16,045 bases of DNA, from assembly GCA_024636135.1 (NCBI GenBank), contig JAGXHP010000047.1:1-16045 (forward strand). The letters are read 5' to 3'. Below are positions 1 to 6,987 of the stretch, piece by piece. A program made the position numbers and the translations under genes. How positions within the stretch are numbered: position 1 is the first letter of the stretch; each line of letters begins with the position of its first letter. The stretch is from Chloroflexota bacterium. Lineage in GTDB: Bacteria; Chloroflexota; Limnocylindria; QHBO01. Under the pieces are notes generated by a model. It was not told the DNA's origin, made no database searches, and saw nothing but the letters and a program-made list of their open reading frames with translations.

Positions 1-419
1 AGGCGGGCCTGGCCGGCCTGATGGACGTGGCCGAGGGCGTGGCGGGCGGGCGCGCGGTACGCCTCGCCTTCGGCACCGCAGGGGACCGGACGGACGAGAT
101 CCTGCTCGCTCTCGGCCGGCTGGCGGGGCGCGCCGACGATCTCGTCATCGCGGAGAAGGAACATTACCTGCGCGGGCGCAAGCTCGAGGAGATGAACGAC
201 CTGCTCCGTCGTGGGGCGGGCGATGGGGGCTATCGCGGCGACATCGGAGCCCGCCCGAACGAGATGGAGGCCCTTCAGACACTGCTCGGCCGTGCGCGGC
301 CCGGGGATGTCTGCGCGGTGATGGCCCACGTCGAGCGATCCGAGATCTTCGAGCGACTCGCGGCCGACGGATTCCGGCCGGTGAGCATCGAGCGTCTGAG
401 CGAGCTGGTCTCCGCCTGA
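1..419 (+). CDS. Mur ligase family protein, C-terminal fragment (cyanophycin synthetase-like)
   Basis: This is the 3' end of a gene that begins before the window. The reading frame is open from base 3 and ends at TGA 417-419. The visible 138 residues resemble the C-terminal Mur-ligase domain of the cyanophycin synthetase encoded just downstream on the other strand. Shared features are an AGDRxDE block (here TAGDRTDEI), a DDLVIAEKE strand matching DEIVVRED, an RGR motif soon after, and a PGDV...H...ifE.L ending matching GDVVVVCVDH. In Mur ligases this domain helps bind ATP and the incoming amino acid. An internal ATG at 21 is not a credible start, because the domain already continues upstream of it. 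The ATPase core with the P-loop lies outside the window, so the substrate is unknown. It could be a second CphA-like ligase (CphA2 type) or a stand-alone Mur ligase. It converges on cphA with a 7-base gap. Family assignment is good; exact function is open. Confidence 0.72.
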   Translation, partial: AGLAGLMDVAEGVAGGRAVRLAFGTAGDRTDEILLALGRLAGRADDLVIAEKEHYLRGRKLEEMNDLLRRGAGDGGYRGDIGARPNEMEALQTLLGRARPGDVCAVMAHVERSEIFERLAADGFRPVSIERLSELVSA

Positions 420-426
420 TCGGCGG

Positions 427-3252
427 TCAGAGTTCCAGGTCGACCTCGTCCTCGGCGTCGATGACCCCGACCACCGCCTGCAGGCCGTCCGACTCGCTCG
501 CCGACCCGTGCTGGCGGCGCTGGAGCTCCTTCCAGACCTGGTTGGCGTGGTCGACGCACACGACGACGACGTCGCCCTCTCGCGCAGTGTCCAGCGCGTG
601 GCGGGTCGCCTCGAGCTCGTCGAGGATGGTGACCGTCGACGTCACGCGCGAAGCATCGGCCTCGGCCGACTCGAGGCCCTGGACGACGAGCTCGGCCGTC
701 TGGCCCCGGGGCCGCCCGCGGTTGTTCGCGTCCTCGCGCACGACGATCTCGTCGAAGTAGGCCGCCGCGGTCCTCCCGAGCTCCACGATGTCCTCGTCGC
801 GCCGGTCGCCGGCGGTGGCGATCACGCCGATGCGGCGCCCGGTTACGGGGGCGCGCGCCCCGCCGGCCGACGGCACGGTGAGGAGGTCGACGAACTCGCC
901 GAGCGCGCGCATGGCGGGCGGGTTGTGCGCGTAGTCCACGACGACGCGATAGCCGTCGAGCTCGAACATGTTGAGGCGCCCGGGGGCCATGAAGTAGCTG
1001 GTGGTGAAGGTCCGCAGGCCCTGGCGGATGTCGTGGAGATGGGCGCCCGCGGCCCACGCGGCGGCGGTGGCGGCCAGCGCGTTCTGGACGTTCATCCGGG
1101 CGCGCCCCTCAAAGGTGGCCGGGAGGAGATGGGTCCAGACCAGCGACATGCTCTTGCGACCCTGGCGCATGACGATCATTTCGCCGTTGCGACCATGCTC
1201 CAGCGTCACCGCGCGCCGCCCACGAGACGCCTGGAACTTCAGCCGCTCGTGGTCCGGGTCCATGCTGAAATAGATGACCGACCCGGAGCAGGCGCGCGCC
1301 ATCTCGGCCACCAGCGGATCGTCCGCGTTCAGCACGGCGACGCCGTCGCGCGGGACCGCCTCGACCACGACCTGCTTGACGCCGGCCAGCTGCTTGATAT
1401 TGGTGATTCCGCCCAGCCCGAGATGATCACCGGTCACGTTGAGGACCACCGCCACGTCGTTGCGCTGGTAGCCGAGGCCCTCGCGCAGGATCCCGCCGCG
1501 GGCCACCTCGAACACCGCCATGTCGACCGTCGGGTTCTGGAGCACCATCGAGGCCGACTTGGGACCCGACGCATCGGCTCGCCGCACGATTCGTCCGTCG
1601 ACGTAGATCCCGTCGGTGCTGGTCAGGCCGACCTTGTGGCCCATGCCCTTCATGATGTGGGCGATCATCCGGGTGGTCGTCGTCTTCCCGTTCGAGCCGG
1701 TCACCGCGATGATCGGGATCCGAGCGTCGACCCCCGGCGGGAAGAGCATGTCGATCACCGGCTTGGCCACGTACTGCGACTCGCCCTCGGTGGGGTGCGT
1801 GTGCATCCGGAACCCCGGCGCGGCATTCACCTCGACGATGCCGCCGCCGGTCTCGCGCACCGGCAGGCTGACGTCGGGGCAGATGAGATCGATGCCGGCG
1901 ATGTCGAGGCCGACCACGCGTGCCGCCAGCTCGGCGAGCTCGACATTGTCGGGATGCGCCTCCTCGGTGCGGTCGATGCTGATCCCGCCGGTGCTCATGT
2001 TCCCGGTGCGCTTCAGGTAGACGCGATGCCCTCTCGGTGGCACATCGGACATCTCGAAGCCCTGCTCGCGGGCGTATCCGATCGACTCGTCGTCGACCTT
2101 GATGCGGGTCAGGACCTTCTCGTGGCCTATGCCACGGCGCGGATCGGCGTTGGTGATCTCGACGAGGTCGGTCAGCGAATGCTTGCCATCGCCCTCCACG
2201 TGGGCGGGCACGCGCTGAGCGACGGCGCGCAGGACGCCACCGATGACGAGGCAGCGGTAATCGTTGCCGACGAGATAGCTCTCGACCATGACGGCGCCGC
2301 GCCGTGACTGCGCCCGGGCAGCCCGGAAGCCGGCCCTGACGCTGTCCTCATCGGTGATCGTGAGCATCACGCCGCGCCCATGGTTTCCGTCGAGTGGCTT
2401 GATCGCGACCGGCATGCCGATGCGATTCGCGGCGGCAACCGCGGCGTCTTCCTCGCGCACGACCTCCGACCGCGGCACGGGCACGCCCGTGGCGGCCAGC
2501 AGCCGGTTCGTCAGCTTCTTGTCCGATGCGATGTCGACGCCGAGCGAGCCGGTATCGCTCGTCATCGTGGCGCGGATCCGGCGCTGATGGATCCCGTGGC
2601 CGAGCTGGACGAGCGAGCCCTCGCTGAGACGGATCCACGGGATGTCACGCAGCGCGGCCTCGTCGAGGATCGCCTGGGTCGACGGTCCGAAGGCCGCCCG
2701 TTCCGAGAGGCGAATGAGCTCCTCGAGCTCGGACCGGAAGTCGAAGCCCGGCTCAGCCTGGACAAGGTGGTTGACCAGCCGCACGGCGAGCTTCCCGGCG
2801 GCCAGTCCGACCGATTCCTCGCCGTACGAGTAGACAACGTGGTAGCGGCCGGGCTCGCCGGTGCCGCGCGTCTTGCCGCGGCCGACCTCGGTCCCGGCCT
2901 CGCGCTGGAGCTGGAGGGCGATGTGCTCGGCCACGTGCCCGACCCAGGTGCCGTCGCGCAGGCGCGCCTCGAATCCGCCGACCTTGCCCGTGCCGCAGGT
3001 GTGCTGCCCGACGCCCGGCAGCATCTCGAGCAGTGCCTCGACGAAGCCGCGAATCGTGTTGGTCGGGAAGTGCTCGAGCACGCCGAGGTCGACGATGAGC
3101 TTGATGGCCGGCTCGTAGTTCCAGTAGTTCGGGCCGCGATAGACCCGGGTCTCGACGACCTTCAGGTCGGGCGCGGGAACCACGCCGGGGGGCGCATCAG
3201 CCTCGCGCGGATGCTTCGACGCCCGGTCCCGGGCGCGCGCGCGGGTCGTCAT
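427..3252 (-). CDS. cphA: cyanophycin synthetase
   Basis: This 941-residue cytoplasmic enzyme makes cyanophycin (multi-L-arginyl-poly-L-aspartate) by ATP-dependent addition of Asp to the backbone and Arg to the side chain. Residues 1-30 are a basic, low-complexity extension, followed by the CphA N-terminal domain to about 190. An ATP-grasp domain spans about 220-505, with AIKPLDGNHGRGV at 283-295 and GGGIVEVNAAPGFRMHTHP at 469-487. The Mur-ligase core has the P-loop GSNGKTTTT at 519-527, EVARGGILREG at 582-592 and NVTGDHLG at 605-612. The Mur C-terminal domain has DYAHNPPAMR at 773-782 and TAGDRRDED at 813-821. An acidic tail follows after about 912. The length slightly exceeds the usual 870-900 residues because of the two tails. 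The ATG at 3250-3252 overlaps the cphB stop as ATGA and has a strong AGGAGG site 7 bases upstream (3260-3265), so the start is well supported. All motifs look intact. Confidence 0.96.
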   Translation of the reverse strand: MTTRARARDRASKHPREADAPPGVVPAPDLKVVETRVYRGPNYWNYEPAIKLIVDLGVLEHFPTNTIRGFVEALLEMLPGVGQHTCGTGKVGGFEARLRDGTWVGHVAEHIALQLQREAGTEVGRGKTRGTGEPGRYHVVYSYGEESVGLAAGKLAVRLVNHLVQAEPGFDFRSELEELIRLSERAAFGPSTQAILDEAALRDIPWIRLSEGSLVQLGHGIHQRRIRATMTSDTGSLGVDIASDKKLTNRLLAATGVPVPRSEVVREEDAAVAAANRIGMPVAIKPLDGNHGRGVMLTITDEDSVRAGFRAARAQSRRGAVMVESYLVGNDYRCLVIGGVLRAVAQRVPAHVEGDGKHSLTDLVEITNADPRRGIGHEKVLTRIKVDDESIGYAREQGFEMSDVPPRGHRVYLKRTGNMSTGGISIDRTEEAHPDNVELAELAARVVGLDIAGIDLICPDVSLPVRETGGGIVEVNAAPGFRMHTHPTEGESQYVAKPVIDMLFPPGVDARIPIIAVTGSNGKTTTTRMIAHIMKGMGHKVGLTSTDGIYVDGRIVRRADASGPKSASMVLQNPTVDMAVFEVARGGILREGLGYQRNDVAVVLNVTGDHLGLGGITNIKQLAGVKQVVVEAVPRDGVAVLNADDPLVAEMARACSGSVIYFSMDPDHERLKFQASRGRRAVTLEHGRNGEMIVMRQGRKSMSLVWTHLLPATFEGRARMNVQNALAATAAAWAAGAHLHDIRQGLRTFTTSYFMAPGRLNMFELDGYRVVVDYAHNPPAMRALGEFVDLLTVPSAGGARAPVTGRRIGVIATAGDRRDEDIVELGRTAAAYFDEIVVREDANNRGRPRGQTAELVVQGLESAEADASRVTSTVTILDELEATRHALDTAREGDVVVVCVDHANQVWKELQRRQHGSASESDGLQAVVGVIDAEDEVDLEL

Positions 3253-4241
3253 TCGCTCGCCTCCTGATCCATGCGGCTGGCCCGCCGCGCGCGACGCCGG
3301 GCTCGTTCCGGAGCCGTGTCATCGGCACCTTCCGCCGCGATGCGCCGAATGAGGCGCCGCGTGTTGTTCGTGGCGGCCTGGAGGCTGGCGAGCTCGCGAT
3401 CGGTCGCGCTGACCGGCCGCAGCGGGGCCATCAGGGACCGCTTGCGGAGGTCGAAGCGATAGCCCGACGGCAGAGAGTGCAGCGTCACGCCGGAGACCAT
3501 GATCGGCCGATGGCGCTTCACCTCGTAGGCGTCGGTCTGGATGTGGGCGGGGTCGATGATCGTCACCGATCCCTTGCCGAGAACCTCGAGCACGCCCTTC
3601 GGGCTGACCAGGGCCGCCGTGTCCTCGTCGATGCCCAGGCCGAGCAGGGCGGGGGACTGGGCCACCAGTGCCAGCAGGCGCCCGAATCGGTTTCGCTGCT
3701 CGAAGTGCTGGTCGATGAGGACGCCGGGCAGCAGGCCGAGCCCCGCGCTCATCTGCGTCATGCGCTGCTTCGGCGTGGCGCCGCTCGTGCCGAAGGCGAC
3801 CATGTGGCTGGCGATGGCCGAGGCGCCGGCGCTCGTGCCGGCGATCATCGCGCCGTGCTGGTGGCGCTCGATCATGGCGCGGCCCAGTGCGGTGCCGCCG
3901 ATCACGCTCGACAGCCGCAGCTGGTTGCCGCCGGTCATGAAGATCGCGGTGGCGTCATCCAGCTGTGACACGAGCCGCTCGTCATTGGCGTCCTCGCGCA
4001 CCAGCGGCCGCATGCCGCGCACGTCGCCGATGCCCATCTGCCGGAAAAGCGACAGGTACAGCTCCGTCGCCTCGTCCCCGAGCGACGACGCGGTCGAGAT
4101 GATCACGATCCTTGCCTTGGTCCCACCGGCGAGCGACACGAAGCGGGACAGGATCTGTCGCTGTCGCAGCTTGTCCTCGGCGCCGCCGATGATGAGGAGA
4201 TGGCCGGCGCGGGCCTGCCGCGGGCCCGGCTTCACAGACAT
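3249..4241 (-). CDS. cphB: cyanophycinase (S51-family peptidase)
   Basis: This 330-residue serine exopeptidase is predicted to cut cyanophycin to beta-Asp-Arg dipeptides. From the chosen start, HLLIIGGAEDK lies near residues 14-24, FMTGGNQLRL near 101-110, and the nucleophile elbow AGTSAGAS near 134-141 with Ser137. DQHFEQRNRFGRL near 177-189 supplies the family's conserved His. These motifs match the Synechocystis-type CphB family. The body ends near residue 270; roughly 60 further residues form a basic, Arg-rich tail absent from typical enzymes of about 270-280 residues. I start at ATG 4239-4241 (MSVKPGP...). The frame stays open upstream (ATGs at 4251-4253 and 4416-4418), but those residues do not resemble the family and would overlap the divergent J-domain gene. 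A TATGCT -10 element sits 7 bases before the chosen ATG. The gene precedes cphA with an ATGA overlap, the same order as in cyanobacteria. Confidence 0.92.
   Translation of the reverse strand: MSVKPGPRQARAGHLLIIGGAEDKLRQRQILSRFVSLAGGTKARIVIISTASSLGDEATELYLSLFRQMGIGDVRGMRPLVREDANDERLVSQLDDATAIFMTGGNQLRLSSVIGGTALGRAMIERHQHGAMIAGTSAGASAIASHMVAFGTSGATPKQRMTQMSAGLGLLPGVLIDQHFEQRNRFGRLLALVAQSPALLGLGIDEDTAALVSPKGVLEVLGKGSVTIIDPAHIQTDAYEVKRHRPIMVSGVTLHSLPSGYRFDLRKRSLMAPLRPVSATDRELASLQAATNNTRRLIRRIAAEGADDTAPERARRRARRASRMDQEASE
3260..3265 (-). promoter_or_regulatory. ribosome binding site of cphA
   Basis: The minus strand reads AGGAGG exactly 7 bases before the cphA ATG, inside the last codons of cphB. 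It fixes the cphA start and supports reinitiation after the overlapping cphB stop. Confidence 0.8.
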
Positions 4242-4248
4242 GGTCCGC

Positions 4249-4254
4249 AGCATA
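4249..4254 (-). promoter_or_regulatory. candidate -10 element for cphB-cphA
   Basis: The minus strand reads TATGCT, a TANNNT element, 7 bases before the cphB ATG. No clear -35 hexamer was found at 17-18 bases. No Shine-Dalgarno sequence precedes the ATG, so the transcript would begin at or next to the start codon (leaderless). The element covers the alternative ATG at 4251-4253, which argues against that start. Confidence 0.4.
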
Positions 4255-4282
4255 GCGAAGTGCGGGAAGGGCCGAAGGTCCC

Positions 4283-4288
4283 TAGACT
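4283..4288 (+). promoter_or_regulatory. candidate -10 element for the J-domain gene
   Basis: TAGACT (TANNNT) lies 7 bases before the ATG at 4296, with no Shine-Dalgarno sequence between. The spacing equals that seen for cphB on the opposite strand. No convincing -35 is visible. The divergent intergenic region 4242-4295 would thus hold two back-to-back promoters. Confidence 0.38.
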
Positions 4289-4295
4289 CGATCGG

Positions 4296-5435
4296 ATGTC
4301 CGCCGTATCGCCGCCCCGCACCGAGCTGCGCGATTACTACGAGGTGCTCGGAGCCGAGCCCTCCGCGTCGAGCGCCGACCTGCGCACGGCGTTCCGCGCC
4401 GCCGTCCTGCGGCACCACCCGGACCGCGCCCCGTCATCCGAGATCGCCACGCGGCGCACCTCGATCCTCAACCGGGCCTGGGCGGTGCTGCGCGATCCGC
4501 TGCGCCGCCTCCACTATGACCACGCGCTCGAAGGCGGCCGCGCCGATCGCATGGAGTGGCCGCTCGACGCCGGCGAGGCGCCGCGGCCCGTGCGCCCCAC
4601 GCGCCACCTGCGCTCCGAGCCCGGCGTGCCGAGCGAGTGGCACCAGCCGCAGTGGCGTTCATCGGCGGGATTTCGCGTGCCGGTCGAGGTCTTCGGCGCC
4701 GGTCCGGCGGCTCAGGAGCGCTGGATCGTCGAGAACCACATCGACGGCGAGGATTGGCGCGATCACTCCGAGCGGTATTGGCTGCGGTTTGCCTCGCGCC
4801 ACTATGCCGACCGCGGCCGGATCGACGACTGGCTCGGCACCCTGGAGCGGATCGTGTCCCTGCATCCACCGATCACCGAGCTCGTCGACGCCAACCTGCG
4901 CGACGCCTACCTCGCGGCGGGGGAGGAGCTGCGCGGGGCCATCGTCCTGCGGGAGATCGCCGAGCGCGAGCCGCCCGGCTCCACACAGCGCCGATGGGCG
5001 GAGCGCGAGCTGCGCGTTCTGCTGGGCGAGTATCGCGATACCCACGTCCGCCGCGGGCCGCGCGAGCAACGCGCCGAGAATGCGGAGCTGCTGCTGAACT
5101 TCCTCGAATCGCTCGAGATCGAGCCGTCGTTCACGGACTATCGGGCGGCCATCGTCGCCCACCGGCGGGCCGGGCACGGCGGACGAGCCGCCGAGCTTGT
5201 TGAACGCGTGATGGCCGCGCCGATCCCGGACCCCGGGCGGCTGTTCAGCCTGGTGCAGCTCCTGACCGAAGCCGGCCAGCTCGACCGCGCGTCGGCGCTG
5301 CTCGCAGAGATCGCACGCGGCGACCATCCAGCGGCGCTCGACGCCCGCAGGGTGCACGGTCCGTGGCGACGGATCTCCGCCGCACGGGAGCGGCTGGCGC
5401 GCGCCCGCCGCGCCTCCGCGCGGCGCGGCAGCTGA
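4296..5435 (+). CDS. J-domain (DnaJ-like) protein with a helical C-terminal region
   Basis: This 379-residue soluble protein has an N-terminal J domain at about residues 12-77: DYYEVLGAEPSA at 13-24, the catalytic HPD at 41-43 within RHHPDRA, and a final helix ending in DPLRRLHYDHAL. J domains stimulate the ATPase of Hsp70 (DnaK). There is no Gly/Phe linker, zinc finger or DnaJ C-terminal substrate domain, so it is not canonical DnaJ. Residues 80-145 are a linker rich in Pro, Arg and Trp. Residues 160-370 are Ala/Leu/Arg-rich, with helical hairpins that read like degenerate TPR-type repeats (for example 281-304 and 313-342), a weak call made by eye. I chose the ATG at 4296 because it starts just before the J domain and follows a -10 element. 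The same frame is open back to 4200, but that would overlap cphB. The substrate and the partner DnaK are unknown. Confidence 0.82.
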   Translation: MSAVSPPRTELRDYYEVLGAEPSASSADLRTAFRAAVLRHHPDRAPSSEIATRRTSILNRAWAVLRDPLRRLHYDHALEGGRADRMEWPLDAGEAPRPVRPTRHLRSEPGVPSEWHQPQWRSSAGFRVPVEVFGAGPAAQERWIVENHIDGEDWRDHSERYWLRFASRHYADRGRIDDWLGTLERIVSLHPPITELVDANLRDAYLAAGEELRGAIVLREIAEREPPGSTQRRWAERELRVLLGEYRDTHVRRGPREQRAENAELLLNFLESLEIEPSFTDYRAAIVAHRRAGHGGRAAELVERVMAAPIPDPGRLFSLVQLLTEAGQLDRASALLAEIARGDHPAALDARRVHGPWRRISAARERLARARRASARRGS

Positions 5436-5476
5436 CGTCTGCAGGGTGCTAGGCTCCGGCGCGGAATCGTCAGCAC

Positions 5477-5481
5477 GAGGA
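5477..5481 (+). promoter_or_regulatory. ribosome binding site of the histidine kinase gene
   Basis: GAGGA lies 5 bases before the ATG at 5487. A weak TANNNT element (TAGGCT, 5450-5455) lies further upstream. This gene therefore looks conventionally leadered, unlike the neighbouring unit heads. Confidence 0.5.
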
Positions 5482-5486
5482 CCCGG

Positions 5487-6953
5487 ATGCGACTGCTCAG
5501 GCTGAACCGCGCGGTGCTCGTCGGTGCCCTGCTGGGGGCGGGGACCGCCCTCATCGGCGGCTGGGTCGGCCGAGTTTCAGGCGAGATCGTCCCGGTCACC
5601 GTGCTGCTCGTCCTGGCCGTGACCCTCATCGGCCTGGGGCTCGGCGCGGCATCGGGCGCCGCCGCATACGTCGCCGGCGCGTTCGTCTTCCTGGCGCAGA
5701 CGATGGCGGTCGGGACCTCGCCCTGGGAGGGTGCCGACGCCGTCCGTTTCGCCGGCTTCCTGCTCGGGGTGCCCGTGATCGTGTTCGTCATGTATCGCGG
5801 CGAGGCCGTGCGCCATTCGGCGGAGCTTGCGCTGGAGTCCAGCCGTGCCGCTCGGCGCGAGGCGGACGCCGAGCGTGCGCGGCTCGAGGAGGCGCGGGGT
5901 GAGCTCGACACGGCCCTCGCCAACGCCGAGCGGGAACGCGCCAGGCTCGAGGAGGTGGCGGAATCGATCCCTGAGCCGCTCATCGTCTACGACGACGAGC
6001 CGCGTGGCACCTACGGCAACCGTGCCGCCCTGCGGCTGTTCGGCCGAAGCTTCGTGGAGCGTCCTCTCGACGAGTGGGGACGGGTCACCGAGCCGCGCGA
6101 CGAGAATGGCGTGGCCTTGCCGGCGGACGAGTGGCCGCAGGTCCGCGCGCAGCGCGAGGCGTTCCGTCGTCGCATGACGCTGCGGGTGCCGATGAGCGGC
6201 CGCGACGTGATTGCCGACATCGAGGGCACACCGATTCCGGGAGGAGGCGCGGTCCTCCTGCTGCGGGATGTCGGGAAGGAGGAGGACGAGCGTCGCCGGC
6301 TGTCGCGCTTTGCCAGCTTCGTGGCGCACGAGCTGCGGAACCCGCTGGCCGTGGCCAAGGCCCGGATCGAGCTGGCACAACGTGACCCGGCACTCCCGTC
6401 GCGCGCCGCGTCGCACGGCGCGCGTGCCCTCGAGTCCGTCGATGCCGCGATCCAGATTCTCGAGCGCCTCGAGCTCTACTCGCGCGCCGACGCCGGTCAC
6501 ATCGAGGCGCAGCGCGAGACATTCGATCTGTCGCCCGCGGTGGGAGCGGCGATCGAGCGGTTCCGCGCGCGCGGATCGGAGCGTGCGTTGCGCGTGGACC
6601 TGCCCGACGGGCTGACGGTGATCGGCGACCGACATCTCAGCGAGCAGGCGATCACCAACCTCCTGACCAATGCGGACCGCTACTCGACACCCGGCGGGGC
6701 GATCGAGCTCGAGGTGCTCGCCGGCGACCAGGTGACGCTGCGCGTCACGGACGAGGGCCCGGGCATCGACGACGAGGTGGCGCGCCGGCTCTTCCGCGAT
6801 CGCGTCACCGCCGGGCGGGGATTGGGCCTTGGGCTGTACCTGGTGCAGGCCACGATGACGGCCATGGGCGGCTCGGTCCAGCTCGAGCAGCGAGCGCCGG
6901 TGGCCGTGTTCGCGCTGCGCTGGCCGCGCGCACCGGTGACGAATCCGACTTGA
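5487..6953 (+). CDS. membrane-anchored PAS sensor histidine kinase (orphan)
   Basis: This 488-residue kinase has about four hydrophobic segments near the N terminus (about 9-28, 34-53, 55-76 and 88-104) with very short loops, so it has no sizeable external sensor domain. A charged Ala/Glu/Arg coiled coil follows at about 108-158. A PAS-like domain spans about 155-262, beginning VAESIPEPLIVYDDEPRG. The HisKA box FVAHELRNPLA places the phospho-acceptor at His281. The HATPase_c domain carries the N box TNLLTNADRYS (about 390-400), the G1 box VTDEGPGID (420-428), an F-like box ARRLFRD and the G2 box GRGLGLGLYLV (443-453). All catalytic boxes look intact. No response regulator lies in the window, so the partner and signal are unknown. 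The gene is 51 bases after the J-domain gene and its stop overlaps the -35 of the histidine operon. The start is supported by GAGGA at 5477-5481. Confidence 0.9.
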   Translation: MRLLRLNRAVLVGALLGAGTALIGGWVGRVSGEIVPVTVLLVLAVTLIGLGLGAASGAAAYVAGAFVFLAQTMAVGTSPWEGADAVRFAGFLLGVPVIVFVMYRGEAVRHSAELALESSRAARREADAERARLEEARGELDTALANAERERARLEEVAESIPEPLIVYDDEPRGTYGNRAALRLFGRSFVERPLDEWGRVTEPRDENGVALPADEWPQVRAQREAFRRRMTLRVPMSGRDVIADIEGTPIPGGGAVLLLRDVGKEEDERRRLSRFASFVAHELRNPLAVAKARIELAQRDPALPSRAASHGARALESVDAAIQILERLELYSRADAGHIEAQRETFDLSPAVGAAIERFRARGSERALRVDLPDGLTVIGDRHLSEQAITNLLTNADRYSTPGGAIELEVLAGDQVTLRVTDEGPGIDDEVARRLFRDRVTAGRGLGLGLYLVQATMTAMGGSVQLEQRAPVAVFALRWPRAPVTNPT

Positions 6954-6978
6954 CGCTATCTGGCTGATGCTTTAGCGT
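6950..6978 (+). promoter_or_regulatory. promoter of the yerC-his operon
   Basis: TTGACG (6950-6955) and TAGCGT (6973-6978) are separated by exactly 17 bases, matching the housekeeping sigma -35/-10 layout and the TANNNT rule. The -35 overlaps the stop codon of the preceding kinase gene. Initiation about 7-9 bases beyond the -10 would fall within three bases of the yerC ATG (6988), giving a leaderless or nearly leaderless mRNA. No Shine-Dalgarno sequence is present. Confidence 0.65.
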
Positions 6979-6986
6979 GCTAAAGC
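6969..6986 (+). promoter_or_regulatory. 18-bp palindromic operator candidate (YerC/TrpR-type)
   Basis: GCTTTAGC-GT-GCTAAAGC is a perfect inverted repeat of 8-base arms around a 2-base centre. It covers the -10 element and the presumed transcription start and ends one base before the yerC ATG. Its A/T-rich arms stand out in G+C-rich DNA. A dimeric repressor bound here would block the promoter. TrpR-superfamily proteins bind palindromes of similar length, and yerC is the next gene, so autoregulation is the natural reading. As RNA it would form only a short hairpin with no T-tract, so a terminator is unlikely. Confidence 0.6.
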
Positions 6987-6987
6987 A

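Noticed and set aside
508..3267. Two long plus-strand open frames (508-2307 and 2380-3267) opposite cphA.
   Set aside because: They lie wholly antisense to a gene with clear conserved motifs, have His/Asp/Arg/Gly-biased composition without domains, and are expected in DNA this rich in G+C.
4242..4418. N-terminal extension of cyanophycinase up to an ATG at 4416-4418.
   Set aside because: The added residues are not cyanophycinase-like and would overlap the J-domain gene; the ATG at 4239-4241 sits directly before the conserved core.
3541..5097. A 518-codon plus-strand frame spanning cphB and the J-domain gene.
   Set aside because: It is antisense to cphB and out of frame with the J-domain gene, low in complexity (Ser/Arg/Pro), and matches no family.
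6969..6986. The palindrome read as an intrinsic terminator for the kinase gene.
   Set aside because: The stem is only 8 base pairs with a 2-base loop and no T-tract; its overlap with a good promoter fits an operator better.
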